A DNA stretch of 64,000 bases from Paraflavitalea sp. CAU 1676. GTDB taxonomy: Bacteria; Bacteroidota; Bacteroidia; Chitinophagales; Chitinophagaceae. The stretch's first letter is position 1; every line of letters begins with the position of its first letter. The stretch is from the NCBI RefSeq assembly GCF_029223285.1, contig NZ_JARHUJ010000004.1:124001-188000 (forward strand). Reading direction: 5' to 3'. A program made the translations under genes and the position numbers. Below are positions 54,517 through 63,336 of the stretch, in pieces. Below the pieces are notes generated by a model, which did no database searches, was not told the origin of the DNA, and was given only the letters and a program-made list of their open reading frames with translations.

Positions 54517-55200
54517 TTATAGGTCTATCGTATCGCCGATCTTCACCAGTTGAAGCGCGGCTCCGGCATCGGCAAAAGCTTTGACGGCCTGCTGGTGGTC
54601 GATCCTGATAAAACCGAAGGTATCGTAATGAACGCCAACCACCTTGTCGCATTGAACCATCCGGGCACATTCGGCTGCATCAGTAGCATCCATAGTAAAG
54701 TTGTCCCCAATCGGTAAGACGGCAAAATTTAGTTTTGCCCACCTTGGTATCAGTTGCATGTCCAGGGTAAGGGCCGTGTCTCCGCTATAATAAAAATTAC
54801 CTTCATCTGTATAAACTATGAAACCCATAGGGTTACCTCCGTAACTGCCATCAGGTAATCCGGAAGAATGCTGGGCAACCACACACTTTACCATGAAGTC
54901 GCCAAAGTTCCATTTACCTCCGGTATTCATCTGGTGTACGTTGGTGATGCCCTGCTTCATCAACCATTCGCCTACTTCCCAGGTGGCAATCACCTGGGCA
55001 CCGGTGCGGGCAGCAATGCGTACACAATCGGCGATATGGTCGGCGTGGCCGTGCGACACGAGAATATAGTCGGCCTCCACTTGATCAACATCTACTACAT
55101 TATTAGCCAGTTCGTTGTAAGTGATAAAGGGATCGAACAACAGTTTCTTACCTTTGACGCTTACCGAGAAACAGGAATGGCCGTAATAGGTTAGTTTCAT
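54517..55200 (-). CDS. UPF0173-type metal-dependent hydrolase
   Basis: 227 residues from ATG 55200. Upstream in-frame residues are not conserved, and a full promoter sits 20 nt before this ATG. Metallo-beta-lactamase fold: MKLTYYGHSCF at the start, VSHGHADHIADCVRIA near 52-67 (metal ligands), QHSSGLPDGSYGGNP near 111, GDTALTLDMQLI near 141 and VVGVHYDTFG near 187. Substrate unknown. It is on the same strand as parA, but a separate unit. Confidence 0.88.
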   Translation of the reverse strand: MKLTYYGHSCFSVSVKGKKLLFDPFITYNELANNVVDVDQVEADYILVSHGHADHIADCVRIAARTGAQVIATWEVGEWLMKQGITNVHQMNTGGKWNFGDFMVKCVVAQHSSGLPDGSYGGNPMGFIVYTDEGNFYYSGDTALTLDMQLIPRWAKLNFAVLPIGDNFTMDATDAAECARMVQCDKVVGVHYDTFGFIRIDHQQAVKAFADAGAALQLVKIGDTIDL

Positions 55201-55219
55201 AAAAAGTTTTACAGGACGG

Positions 55220-55251
55220 CAAAAGTACGTCTTCGGTATAAGAAATAGCAA
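55220..55251 (-). promoter_or_regulatory. Promoter of the UPF0173 gene
   Basis: On the minus strand TTG (55251-55249), 21 bp, TACTTTTG (55227-55220), matching TAnnTTTG. Confidence 0.7.
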
Positions 55252-55284
55252 CCAAAAACCTTCTAAGCTGTTTAATGCTTTAAT

Positions 55285-55794
55285 ATGAGTGAGTTTTATA
55301 CGATCATTTCCGGTACCAACAGGGTGGGCAGCAATACCATGAAAGTGGCGCAGCATTACCGCGACCTGCTAGAGGCAAAAGGTATCGAAACCCGCCTCGT
55401 GACACTGGAGGGCTGGAAATCGGTTGACAGGAACCCCGAATACGTGCAACTGGAAAATGAGATTCTGATCCCTTCGAAGAAGTTTATTTTCATTGCTCCC
55501 GAATACAATGGAAGCATCCCCGGTGTACTGAAGGTGATGCTCGATATGTCGGACTACAAAAAAGCGTGGTGGGGTAAAAAGGCCCTGCTCACCGGCGTAG
55601 CCCTTGGCCGCTCGGGCAACCAGCGGGGCATGGACCATTTAACCGGCATTCTGCACTACCTGAAAGTGATCGTTCACCACAACAAACTGCCCATCTCTTC
55701 AGTCGATAAATTATTGAATGGTACCGGAACCATTCACGACAAGGCTACCCTGGATGCCATTGCCGCCCAGGTGGATGAGTTTATCGCTTTTTAA
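55285..55794 (+). CDS. NADPH-dependent FMN reductase family protein
   Basis: 169 residues. Flavodoxin-like fold with the phosphate loop IISGTNRVGSNTMKVAQHY near 6-24 and FIAPEYNGSIPGVLKVMLDM near 71-90. It reduces flavin or quinones in the cytoplasm using NAD(P)H. It is divergent from the UPF0173 gene with an intergenic of 84 bp. Partner unknown. Confidence 0.88.
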   Translation: MSEFYTIISGTNRVGSNTMKVAQHYRDLLEAKGIETRLVTLEGWKSVDRNPEYVQLENEILIPSKKFIFIAPEYNGSIPGVLKVMLDMSDYKKAWWGKKALLTGVALGRSGNQRGMDHLTGILHYLKVIVHHNKLPISSVDKLLNGTGTIHDKATLDAIAAQVDEFIAF

Positions 55795-55962
55795 TTTGCA
55801 TTTGCTTGCCGGGAGGATACCGGAAAGAGTAATCCTAAAAAAATTACGGGGTTTACAATATTCCCGGTTGTCAGCCGTCTACCCCGGTATGTGCGAAAGT
55901 TGACCGTGCAGGTTCGGGCACGCTGCAGCTTCGTCATTTTAACAAATTCTAAACATCTTCTC

Positions 55963-57198
55963 ATGCGTAATGCAGGTTTTACGTGGTTTTTACTAGGTCT
56001 TATGGTATTGCTGGACATCTATGTATTCCAGGCCATCAAGGTCATTGCGCCCGCTTCTCCAAGAGCGCGGATCATCATTACCACGGTGTATTGGTTATTG
56101 TCGGTGGCGTCCATCGCCATGATCATGATGCTGCCTTATAGTAATTCGGCGGCCTGGCCAAAATGGATCAGGACCTACGTATTTGCCATCGTGATCGGTT
56201 TGTTCATGAGTAAACTGCTGGCTTCGTTGTTTATCGCAGTTGATGATATTCGCCGTGCAGGCACCTGGGCCATCGGGAAGTTTACCGGTAAAGCCGCAGC
56301 ACCCGCCGAGGCCGGTATTTCAAGATCGGTGTTCCTGAGCTGGCTGAGCCTGGCCGTAGGCGGCGGATTGTTCGGCACCCTGCTGTACGGGTTCAATAAT
56401 AAATACCGTTACCAGGTGAACAAGCTGCGACTCAGTTTTGCGAACCTGCCGGCCGCCTTCAAAGGAATGAAGATCGTGCACATCTCCGACATCCATTCGG
56501 GCAGCTTTACCGATAAGGAAGCGGTGGAAAAGGGCATTCGCAAGATCATGGATCAAAAGCCCGACCTTATACTCTTTACCGGTGACCTGGTGAATGACCG
56601 GGCCGTGGAAATGGAGGAATACAAACATGTCTTTGCCAAACTTAAAGCGCCGATGGGCGTGTATTCTACGCTCGGCAACCATGATTATGGCGATTATGTA
56701 CATTGGGAAAGCGCGGATGTAAAAGCAGCCAATCTCGAAAGCCTGAAGTCCGTACACGGTGAAATGGGATGGCGTTTGTTGATGAACGAGCATGTGGTGC
56801 TGGAAAAAGAAGGTGAGCAGATCGCTTTGCTGGGTATCGAGAACTGGAGCGCCCGTGGCAATTTTCCCAAGTATGGTAAGATGCACGAAGCGCATACAGG
56901 ATCCGAAAAATATCCGTTTAAGATCTTAATGAGCCACGACCCCAGCCATTGGGAAGCCGAAGTGCTGGATAAATATAAAGATGTAGACCTCATGCTGGCC
57001 GGCCACACGCATGGCATGCAGTTTGGTCTCGAAGTGCCGGGTTTTAAATGGAGTCCCGTACAATATATGTATAAGCAATGGGCTGGGTTGTATGAGGCCG
57101 AGCAACAACGACTGTACGTAAACCGTGGCTTTGGCTTCATTGGATATCCCGGCAGGGTGGGTATTATGCCCGAGATCACGGTACTGGAGCTGGCTTAA
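55963..57198 (+). CDS. Membrane-bound metallophosphoesterase
   Basis: 411 residues from ATG 55963; the frame continues 72 bp upstream without conserved residues. Four N-terminal membrane helices (about 1-145), then a calcineurin-like domain: MKIVHISDIHSGSF near 167, FTGDLVNDRAVEM near 206, STLGNHDYGDYVHW near 233, LMSHDPSHW near 323 and LAGHTHGMQFG near 346. The metal ligands are all present. The catalytic part probably faces the periplasm, and UDP-2,3-diacylglucosamine-like or peptidoglycan lipids are possible substrates by analogy only. Confidence 0.88.
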   Translation: MRNAGFTWFLLGLMVLLDIYVFQAIKVIAPASPRARIIITTVYWLLSVASIAMIMMLPYSNSAAWPKWIRTYVFAIVIGLFMSKLLASLFIAVDDIRRAGTWAIGKFTGKAAAPAEAGISRSVFLSWLSLAVGGGLFGTLLYGFNNKYRYQVNKLRLSFANLPAAFKGMKIVHISDIHSGSFTDKEAVEKGIRKIMDQKPDLILFTGDLVNDRAVEMEEYKHVFAKLKAPMGVYSTLGNHDYGDYVHWESADVKAANLESLKSVHGEMGWRLLMNEHVVLEKEGEQIALLGIENWSARGNFPKYGKMHEAHTGSEKYPFKILMSHDPSHWEAEVLDKYKDVDLMLAGHTHGMQFGLEVPGFKWSPVQYMYKQWAGLYEAEQQRLYVNRGFGFIGYPGRVGIMPEITVLELA

Positions 57199-57269
57199 TA
57201 AAGCTGGAGCCTTAAATACATTCTTAGTTATCAGGCAGGCATAGTTGTATTGAGGCGGAAAAATAAAAC

Positions 57270-57302
57270 AAAGGCGGTTTACACTTCGTAAACCGCCTTT
57301 TC
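57270..57302 (+). terminator. Terminator of the metallophosphoesterase gene
   Basis: AAAGGCGGTTTAC (57270-57282) pairs with GTAAACCGCCTTT (57288-57300) over 13 bp around a 5-nt loop. A short T run follows. Confidence 0.9.
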
Positions 57303-58004
57303 ACCTTTTCCACAAATAAATCAAAATGCTACTAATTGCAGAGCAGAAACCAATTAACATTAACCATTGTACCAATCCTTCAATAAGGTTTTAGAGCCTG
57401 TAACCATGTCGTATGTACGGCAAACAATGTTTGGTTGGGTCACTGCGTGCTTAACAATTCATTTCAATGGTACAGAAGAAGCACAGGAATCTTACAGTAA
57501 GTACGGATCGAATAAAGTACGGGATTAAAAACGAGCACCCTGGATTCGCAATAGCTTTCTTTCATCACCTTCAATCACAAAAAGAACAAGGAGAGTTGCT
57601 AAAGGAATTTATCTCATGTGACTAAAAAACTTCTCTCATGTGACCCTCAAGGGGTAATTCGCTACGTCCGGGATAAGGGGTTGGTTTTTCAGACAGGCGA
57701 TAATCATTTTAAACAATTCGGTTTAGGGCTTAGGGGCTTAGGTTAAAAACTTTCCCTATTTGTTAACCTGTCGTTGTAATTACAAATCAAAGATACGCTG
57801 CCGGGGAGGGGGTAGCCGGCCGTAATCGGTGAGCCGGGTCTATTTGTAGCCGAGGTGTGTCTATTTGCCGGTGAAGCCCGCGCGGACCACCAGTATGGGA
57901 CGGATATGCGTGGAAAAATGGTGCAACAACGCGCGTCATTGTGCACTACTTCACCGATAAGTGATTGATAATAAGTAAAGTCGCTTCTAGTTAGGCAAAA
58001 ACCC
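57303..58004. other. Gene-poor interval with short direct repeats
   Basis: About 700 bp between the metallophosphoesterase terminator and the hybrid kinase stop. It holds a possible 52-residue ORF (listed separately), a direct repeat TCTCATGTGAC (twice, near 57612-57643) and GGCTTAGG repeats near 57727-57742. It is AT-richer than its surroundings. No known gene. Confidence 0.55.
57467..57625 (+). CDS. Possible 52-residue small protein
   Basis: ATG at 57467, TAA at 57623-57625. The frame opens right after a stop at 57452. The peptide is charged and helix-prone (FFHHLQSQKEQGELLKEF near its end) and looks more like protein than noise. There is no ribosome-binding site and no recognised family. 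It may also be a remnant of a larger gene. Confidence 0.3.
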   Translation: MVQKKHRNLTVSTDRIKYGIKNEHPGFAIAFFHHLQSQKEQGELLKEFISCD

Positions 58005-60215
58005 TTACAAGGTACTTTGTGTGATCAACCGGTTGATCTCCATTAAAAGGGTTTGACGGCCCCTGTCCAGTTGCTGGTAAGCGTTGGAAAGGTTTTGTCC
58101 ATTCACCCGGCTATTCGCCATCTTTTCCAGGTTCTCCAGTTGCCGGAAGAAGGTAGTGTCCCTGCCGAATACAGATACGGTGGATTGTATGTGGTGCGCC
58201 AGGCTGGCAATCTGCCGGTGATCCTTTTGGTTGACTGCCTCCTTTAGTTTTTCCATTTCGCCGGGAAACTGGTTGAGGAACTGCCTGATGATGTTGTTGA
58301 GAAAGGCGCTATTGCCCATCACGAGGTCGTAGAGGAAATCGATATTTATATTATTAAGACTTGCTTTGAGATTTTCGAATGCGTGCTTTTGTTTGGAGAG
58401 GTATTTTGTCATGAGGTGCAGCAACTCCTTTTCCGATATGGGCTTCGAAATATAATCGTTCATACCGTGGCTAAGACATTTTTCCCTTTCGCCTGCCATG
58501 GCATGTGCTGTCATCGCGATGATGGGTATATTGCTTTTAAGTTCGTGGCGAATGGTTTTGGCCGTGATATAACCATCCATGACGGGCATTTGAATATCGA
58601 GTAGCACCAGGTCATACTTATCCAGTTTCAGCTTGTCTATTGCTTCCTGCCCATTTTCTGCCAGTACATAATGAAGGTTCCAATGCTGAAAAGTGTGTTT
58701 CATCAGCAACTGGTTCATCTGGTTGTCTTCCACAGCGAGTATTTTCACGCCTTCGAATGAGCCGTTTGCAGTAGCTGCGGTATCAGACTGTCCACCGGCC
58801 TGGTTATTTTCGTGCATGGGTAATGTGTCGTATGGAAGTTCAAATATAAATTCCGTGCCTTTGCCGGCTTCACTCCTCACTGAGATAAAGCCATCCTGTA
58901 GCTCTATGAGGTTGCGCACGATCGAGAGGCCCAGGCCGGTGCCGCCATACTTCCTGGTGGTATGGGCTTCCCCCTGTTCAAATCTTTCAAAGATGGTTTC
59001 CAGCTTGTCGCCCGGGATACCGATACCAGTGTCTTTCACAGAGATGCTGATGCGGACCGAATCGATGTTTTGCTGCACAGAAGCGATCGTGACCGCCACT
59101 CCTCCCTCGTGGGTGAACTTGATGGCATTGTTGATGAGGTTCACCAGAATCTGGGTGAGTCGTACGGCATCGCCGGTCAATGTATCGGGAATATCATCCT
59201 GGATGGTGAATCGCAGACTCAGCTGTTTTTCCTTCACGCGCGGTTGAAACATGGTCTCCAGCGAACTGCATAGGCCGCGCAGGCTGAAGGGGCTTTTCTC
59301 AATCCGCAGCATTCCGGCCTCGATCTTTGAAATATCGAGAATATCGTTGATGATGGTGAGCAGGCTTTCACTGGCCGACTGCACCAGGTGAACATATTGT
59401 TCCTGGTCGGGTGCCAGTGGTGTTTTCTGCAGCAGGTTGGTAAAGCCGATAACGGCATTGATGGGCGTACGTATCTCATGGCTCATATTGGCCAGGAACT
59501 GTTCTTTAATGGTAGCCGAATCATCGGCCAGGCGTTTGGCATCTTTCAGCGCCTCTTCTATCTTTTCCTGTTCCGATACATCGAACACGGTAGACCGGCT
59601 CGAGATATATTCATCTTCTTCGTTGTAGATGGCGATGGAGTTGAGCGATACCGGTATGAGAAAACCATGCTTGCTGACCATATTGAGGCGCAGCTCGCGC
59701 ATTTCACCATTCTTTTTGAACTGGGGGAAACGTTTATTGATGATCTCTGCACTTGGTTCATCCAGCACTTCGGCAAACTGCAGCCTTCCTACTACCTCAT
59801 CGCGCCGGTAACCGAGCCAGTTCAGTTCGGTTTGGTTGATGGCCTGGAAATAACCGTCCTTATCGATGGAGTGGTAACCACAGGGAGCATTGTTATACAG
59901 GTCATAGATCTCTGCGGATACCTTCTCGAGGTTTTGGCGGTAACGGATCTCGCTGGCATGGGATTGTTCCAGTTCTTTAATAAGGGATTGCTGTCGCCCC
60001 AGGCGGCGGATGATGATATAACTGAGGATCGCGATAGCGGCTACCGACAAGGCTGTGAGCAGCCGGCTGATCTTCAATACCGATGCGGCCCTGGCGCCGC
60101 CGCCCGTAAGGATGGATTCGAGCCGTAATTGCAGCATGATGCCCGTAGTAACGAAGGCAATCAGCAGCAGTACGATCAGGGCAATAAGATAATTGGGTCT
60201 TAACTTCATTTTCAT
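58005..60215 (-). CDS. Hybrid sensor histidine kinase with REC and Hpt domains
   Basis: 736 residues from ATG 60215; an in-frame TTG at 60236 is less likely. Two membrane helices at the N-terminus (about 8-75), a PAS domain (about 100-215, YGYHSIDKDG-like region), HisKA with MSHEIRTPINAVIGF near 250, HATPase with NLINNAIKFTHEGG, a receiver domain with VLLDIQMPVMDGY near 545 and a C-terminal Hpt domain with IASLAHHIQSTVSVFG near 675. A phosphorelay kinase. It follows the LytTR regulator by 85 bp on the same strand. Confidence 0.92.
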   Translation of the reverse strand: MKMKLRPNYLIALIVLLLIAFVTTGIMLQLRLESILTGGGARAASVLKISRLLTALSVAAIAILSYIIIRRLGRQQSLIKELEQSHASEIRYRQNLEKVSAEIYDLYNNAPCGYHSIDKDGYFQAINQTELNWLGYRRDEVVGRLQFAEVLDEPSAEIINKRFPQFKKNGEMRELRLNMVSKHGFLIPVSLNSIAIYNEEDEYISSRSTVFDVSEQEKIEEALKDAKRLADDSATIKEQFLANMSHEIRTPINAVIGFTNLLQKTPLAPDQEQYVHLVQSASESLLTIINDILDISKIEAGMLRIEKSPFSLRGLCSSLETMFQPRVKEKQLSLRFTIQDDIPDTLTGDAVRLTQILVNLINNAIKFTHEGGVAVTIASVQQNIDSVRISISVKDTGIGIPGDKLETIFERFEQGEAHTTRKYGGTGLGLSIVRNLIELQDGFISVRSEAGKGTEFIFELPYDTLPMHENNQAGGQSDTAATANGSFEGVKILAVEDNQMNQLLMKHTFQHWNLHYVLAENGQEAIDKLKLDKYDLVLLDIQMPVMDGYITAKTIRHELKSNIPIIAMTAHAMAGEREKCLSHGMNDYISKPISEKELLHLMTKYLSKQKHAFENLKASLNNINIDFLYDLVMGNSAFLNNIIRQFLNQFPGEMEKLKEAVNQKDHRQIASLAHHIQSTVSVFGRDTTFFRQLENLEKMANSRVNGQNLSNAYQQLDRGRQTLLMEINRLITQSTL

Positions 60216-60300
60216 GTACAGGTTCCTTATGTGCAATAAAAACTAAGCGGCCCTCCGAAAGCGATGATGCGGTTGATGACATTGGCCTACGCCCGTTGCA

Positions 60301-60993
60301 TCACAATAACTTCAGTTTTTTCATGAGCTGGCCCCGATAGCTGTCGGCCACCGGGATGGGCGTACTCATGATATTCAGTACACCATCTTCGATGCTGTCG
60401 ATCTTGTCGAGCGACACGATATAACTGCGGTGGATGCGCATCAGTTTCGGGGAACGGATCTTTTCTTCTACGGCTTTCAGGGTGGTATGTACGATATGCC
60501 ATTTGCCGGGCGTGAAGATCTTGATGTAATCGCCCATGGCCTCTATCCACAATATTTCATCGAGCTTCACCTTTTTCAGGGCGCCATTATCGCGAATAAA
60601 GATATTGTCCTCATCGATATTGTTGACTTCCGAGTTATCGCGCTGCAGCACTTCCCGGGCCTTTTCTATGGCTTGCAACAGGCGCGGGAGGGTGACCGGC
60701 TTCAACAAATAATCGACTACGTTCAGTTCGAACGCTTCGAGTGCATAATCCTTATTGGAAGTGGTGAATATGATCAGCGGTTTTTTGGGCAGTGACCGCA
60801 ACAGTTCTATACCACTCATACCCGGCATTTCTATATCCAGAAATACCAGGTCGGGCGTATGCCGGTTGATCTGCTGGTGGGCTTCCATGGCATCACGGCA
60901 TTCTCCTATTACTTCCAGCAGGCCGGTTTGTGTGACCAGGTGACTTAACATGAGCCTGGCCATATCGTTATCATCGACTATAAGGCATCTCAT
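60301..60993 (-). CDS. LytTR-type response regulator
   Basis: 230 residues. Receiver domain with acidic IVDDND at 5-10, phospho-acceptor in DLVFLDIEMPGMSG near 55, and lysine of LLKPVTLPRL near 97. LytTR DNA-binding domain at about 130-230 (ILWIEAMGDYIKIFTPG, MRIHRSYIVSLDKID). LytTR proteins bind two or more direct repeats 21 bp apart. It is probably the output of the kinase gene that follows. Interestingly, sites of that geometry occur in this window in front of the LamG genes. Confidence 0.93.
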   Translation of the reverse strand: MRCLIVDDNDMARLMLSHLVTQTGLLEVIGECRDAMEAHQQINRHTPDLVFLDIEMPGMSGIELLRSLPKKPLIIFTTSNKDYALEAFELNVVDYLLKPVTLPRLLQAIEKAREVLQRDNSEVNNIDEDNIFIRDNGALKKVKLDEILWIEAMGDYIKIFTPGKWHIVHTTLKAVEEKIRSPKLMRIHRSYIVSLDKIDSIEDGVLNIMSTPIPVADSYRGQLMKKLKLL

Positions 60994-61269
60994 TTTTCAG
61001 AGGAATCAAACTATGGTTAAATGGTAATGTTGAATTTAAGGTAGTAAAAATCTGGCAATGCTGTGATCATTCATAGCAATTTAATTCCGGCTGCTTATCA
61101 CCGAAGGTTGTGACCGTTTATGGGTATGTTAACTTCTTGATTAGAAATTAACGTGCCAACAGTATTTTTTATACCTTTCTTCACGATTGATGTAATGAAT
61201 TAACAACCAGTTTAGTTTCCTTGGCATGTAAGTTGAAATTTTGTCAGTGAACTAAACATCAATTGATTT

Positions 61270-61857
61270 ATGAAAAAGAAAACACTGGCTTTACTGGCCT
61301 TTGCCCTGGCCCTAACCTCTGTATCATTTGCTCAAGGTTTCCATCTTGGCGTTAAAGGTGGTGCCAATATTTTTAAAGTAGATGGCAAGTCCTTCAGCGA
61401 AGAATATAAGTTTGGTTACCACCTTGGCGCTTTTGCCGAGATCAATATCAACGAAAAATGGGGTATTCAACCCGAACTGCTCTGGAGCCAAACGAATTAT
61501 CGTACCGGTAATAAATTTTCTGATCTTTATCCGGAAGGTCAAAATGATGTGAAAGGGAAACTCAATTATGTGAGCATTCCTATCCTGTTAAGTTTCCGGC
61601 CGGTTAAACTGATCTCCTTTCAAGTCGGCCCTCAGTTTGGTATCATGACAAGCCAGGATAAAGACCTGCTGGGCGAAACAAAAGAAGCATTCAAGAGTGG
61701 TGACTTTTCCATGCTGGGAGGCGCGCAGCTCAACCTGGGTGCTTTACGCGTTGGTGGCCGGTATGTCGTTGGCTTAACGAATATCAATGACATCGACAAC
61801 AAGGATAAATGGAAGAATCAGGGCTTCCAGCTCTATCTCGGTTTTGCTATTCTGTAA
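61270..61857 (+). CDS. Outer-membrane beta-barrel (porin family) protein
   Basis: 195 residues. Signal peptide with LTSVSFAQ near 22, then the start GFHLGVKGGANIFKVDGK of the PorT/opacity-type barrels. Eight alternating strands follow (INEKWGIQPELLWSQ, LNYVSIPILLSFRP, INLGALRVGGRYVVGL-like). Such proteins of about 200 residues are common in Bacteroidota. Channel or assembly role unknown. Monocistronic with a terminator. Confidence 0.88.
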   Translation: MKKKTLALLAFALALTSVSFAQGFHLGVKGGANIFKVDGKSFSEEYKFGYHLGAFAEININEKWGIQPELLWSQTNYRTGNKFSDLYPEGQNDVKGKLNYVSIPILLSFRPVKLISFQVGPQFGIMTSQDKDLLGETKEAFKSGDFSMLGGAQLNLGALRVGGRYVVGLTNINDIDNKDKWKNQGFQLYLGFAIL

Positions 61858-61876
61858 GGCTTATTGAAAATACTGG

Positions 61877-61912
61877 AAAGGTCTTGCTGCCCAACGGCTG
61901 CAAGACCTTTTT
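61877..61912 (+). terminator. Terminator of the beta-barrel gene
   Basis: AAAGGTCTTGC (61877-61887) pairs with GCAAGACCTTT (61900-61910). T residues follow. Confidence 0.88.
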
Positions 61913-61941
61913 CATTCATGGCTGATAAGTATAGTGGAATG

Positions 61942-62430
61942 TTATACTGCAGGAGTAGGGATCGATGAGGAACGTGCGCCCGCGGGTTTGCGGGCCGTCA
62001 ACCACCTGTCGATCGAGCAGCGGCCGCTACCATTAATAGTTATTACGAGCGCAATGGCCCACAACAGGATGTCGAACTCGTACCCTTCCCCTTTATTGGT
62101 GCCAAACCAGTTCATGAAAAAGCCATTGGGCAAGTGATCGACAAAGAATGCGCCGATCATGACAATACCGGTGAGGGCTGCATTGATGCGGCCGGCAAAA
62201 CCAACAATGAGTAGTAAAGCGCCCAGCGATTCGATGAGGATCACCAACGCACCCATCCAGGAAGGCATACCCACAGTGCCTGTAAAATAGCCAATGGTAT
62301 TGTCCCAGCCGTAGCCACCAAACCATCCAAATGCTTTTTGTACGCCATGGCCCAGCATGACGAAGCCAAGCGCAACCCGTAAAATGAACCAACTGTAACT
62401 GTCTGTCGTAGCTAATATTCTGTTTCGCAT
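61942..62430 (-). CDS. DoxX family membrane protein
   Basis: 162 residues from ATG 62430; upstream in-frame residues are not conserved. Four membrane helices: SWFILRVALGFVMLGHGVQK near 13-32, then GWFGGYGWDNTIGYF, LVILIESLGALLLIVGFAG and FDILLWAIALVITI. The HGVQK motif is typical of the DoxX group. Role unknown. It is the second DoxX protein in this window and is not the same subfamily as the one at 37.7-38.1 kb. Confidence 0.82.
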   Translation of the reverse strand: MRNRILATTDSYSWFILRVALGFVMLGHGVQKAFGWFGGYGWDNTIGYFTGTVGMPSWMGALVILIESLGALLLIVGFAGRINAALTGIVMIGAFFVDHLPNGFFMNWFGTNKGEGYEFDILLWAIALVITINGSGRCSIDRWLTARKPAGARSSSIPTPAV

Positions 62431-62737
62431 AACTGTCGTTTTTTCTTTCCGGTTGTTTTGTACAGCAAAAATGCATCGGAAGGAAGGCCTTTGCCAATGA
62501 CACCCGGTAAGAAAAAACATTAACCTATGGTAAGGGTAGGCGGCGTGGCTTGAAACCTGCAGGAGCGCGGGTAATGGCAATTTAAGAGGCGTTGGCGTGT
62601 CGTGGTGGACCAGAGATACCCTCTGCCAAAGTAGTGGCAGAGACTCGTCCCGGCCAGGTGGGTGGGGTGAAGGAGCCGGGTTAGCTTTTACTCATGCGCT
62701 GGCGCCTGCCCCTGCCTGTGCATGGGATGGCGTGGCC
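62431..62737. other. Gene-free interval with a duplicated Crp-gene tail
   Basis: About 300 bp. A 23-bp sequence near the Crp-gene stop (62743-62765) is repeated with 2 differences at 62686-62708, 57 bp (19 codons) away. No other supported feature. Confidence 0.6.
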
Positions 62738-63319
62738 TCAATTTTTGCTCATGCGCTGTCGCCTGATGCGGCTGAGCGACTCGGGCGTAATGCCCAGGTA
62801 AGAGGCGATCTGGCGCAGGGTGAGGCGTTGTTCGAATTGCGGATACCTGTTCAGGAAGTCGATGTAACGTTGTTCCGCCGAAAGGCTCATACCATCGCTG
62901 ATACGCCGTTGCATAGCGATGTAGGCATTCTGTAGCAGGATGCGGAAGAAACGATCAAATTTGGGTATATCTATGTACAGTTGTTCAAGGTTGTTTTTTT
63001 CGATCATCAACAGTTCACAATCTTCCAGGGCGTCTACATTGTACAGGGCAGGCTGTCCGCTCAGGAAACTGTACATATCTCCTGTCCACCAGCCTTCAAA
63101 GGCAAAGTTGACGATCCGTTCCTGGCCATTATTGTCGATGTGATAGATACGCAGGGCGCCTTTGTTCACAAAACATTCATACCGGAACACATCTCCGGCC
63201 TGTACGAGGTACTGGCGCTTACGCAGGGTGCGAGTTTTGATGATCGAAGTAAAGCGGTCCGTTTCATCGGGGGTTAATTGGATGAAGCGGGCAATGTTTT
63301 TGAGAATAAGATCATACAT
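62738..63319 (-). CDS. Crp/Fnr family transcriptional regulator
   Basis: 193 residues from ATG 63319. Cyclic-nucleotide-binding-like beta barrel at about 25-115 (YECFVNKGALRIYHIDNNGQ), then a dimerisation helix and HTH at about 145-190 (RLTLRQIASYLGITPESLSR). No Fnr-type cysteines. In Bacteroidota, similar short Crp proteins often act beside PhzF genes. Beyond the stop, the frame continues 19 codons to a second stop with a near-copy of the last residues (RQRMSKS). Confidence 0.88.
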   Translation of the reverse strand: MYDLILKNIARFIQLTPDETDRFTSIIKTRTLRKRQYLVQAGDVFRYECFVNKGALRIYHIDNNGQERIVNFAFEGWWTGDMYSFLSGQPALYNVDALEDCELLMIEKNNLEQLYIDIPKFDRFFRILLQNAYIAMQRRISDGMSLSAEQRYIDFLNRYPQFEQRLTLRQIASYLGITPESLSRIRRQRMSKN

Positions 63320-63336
63320 TGGGTAAAGATAAAAAT

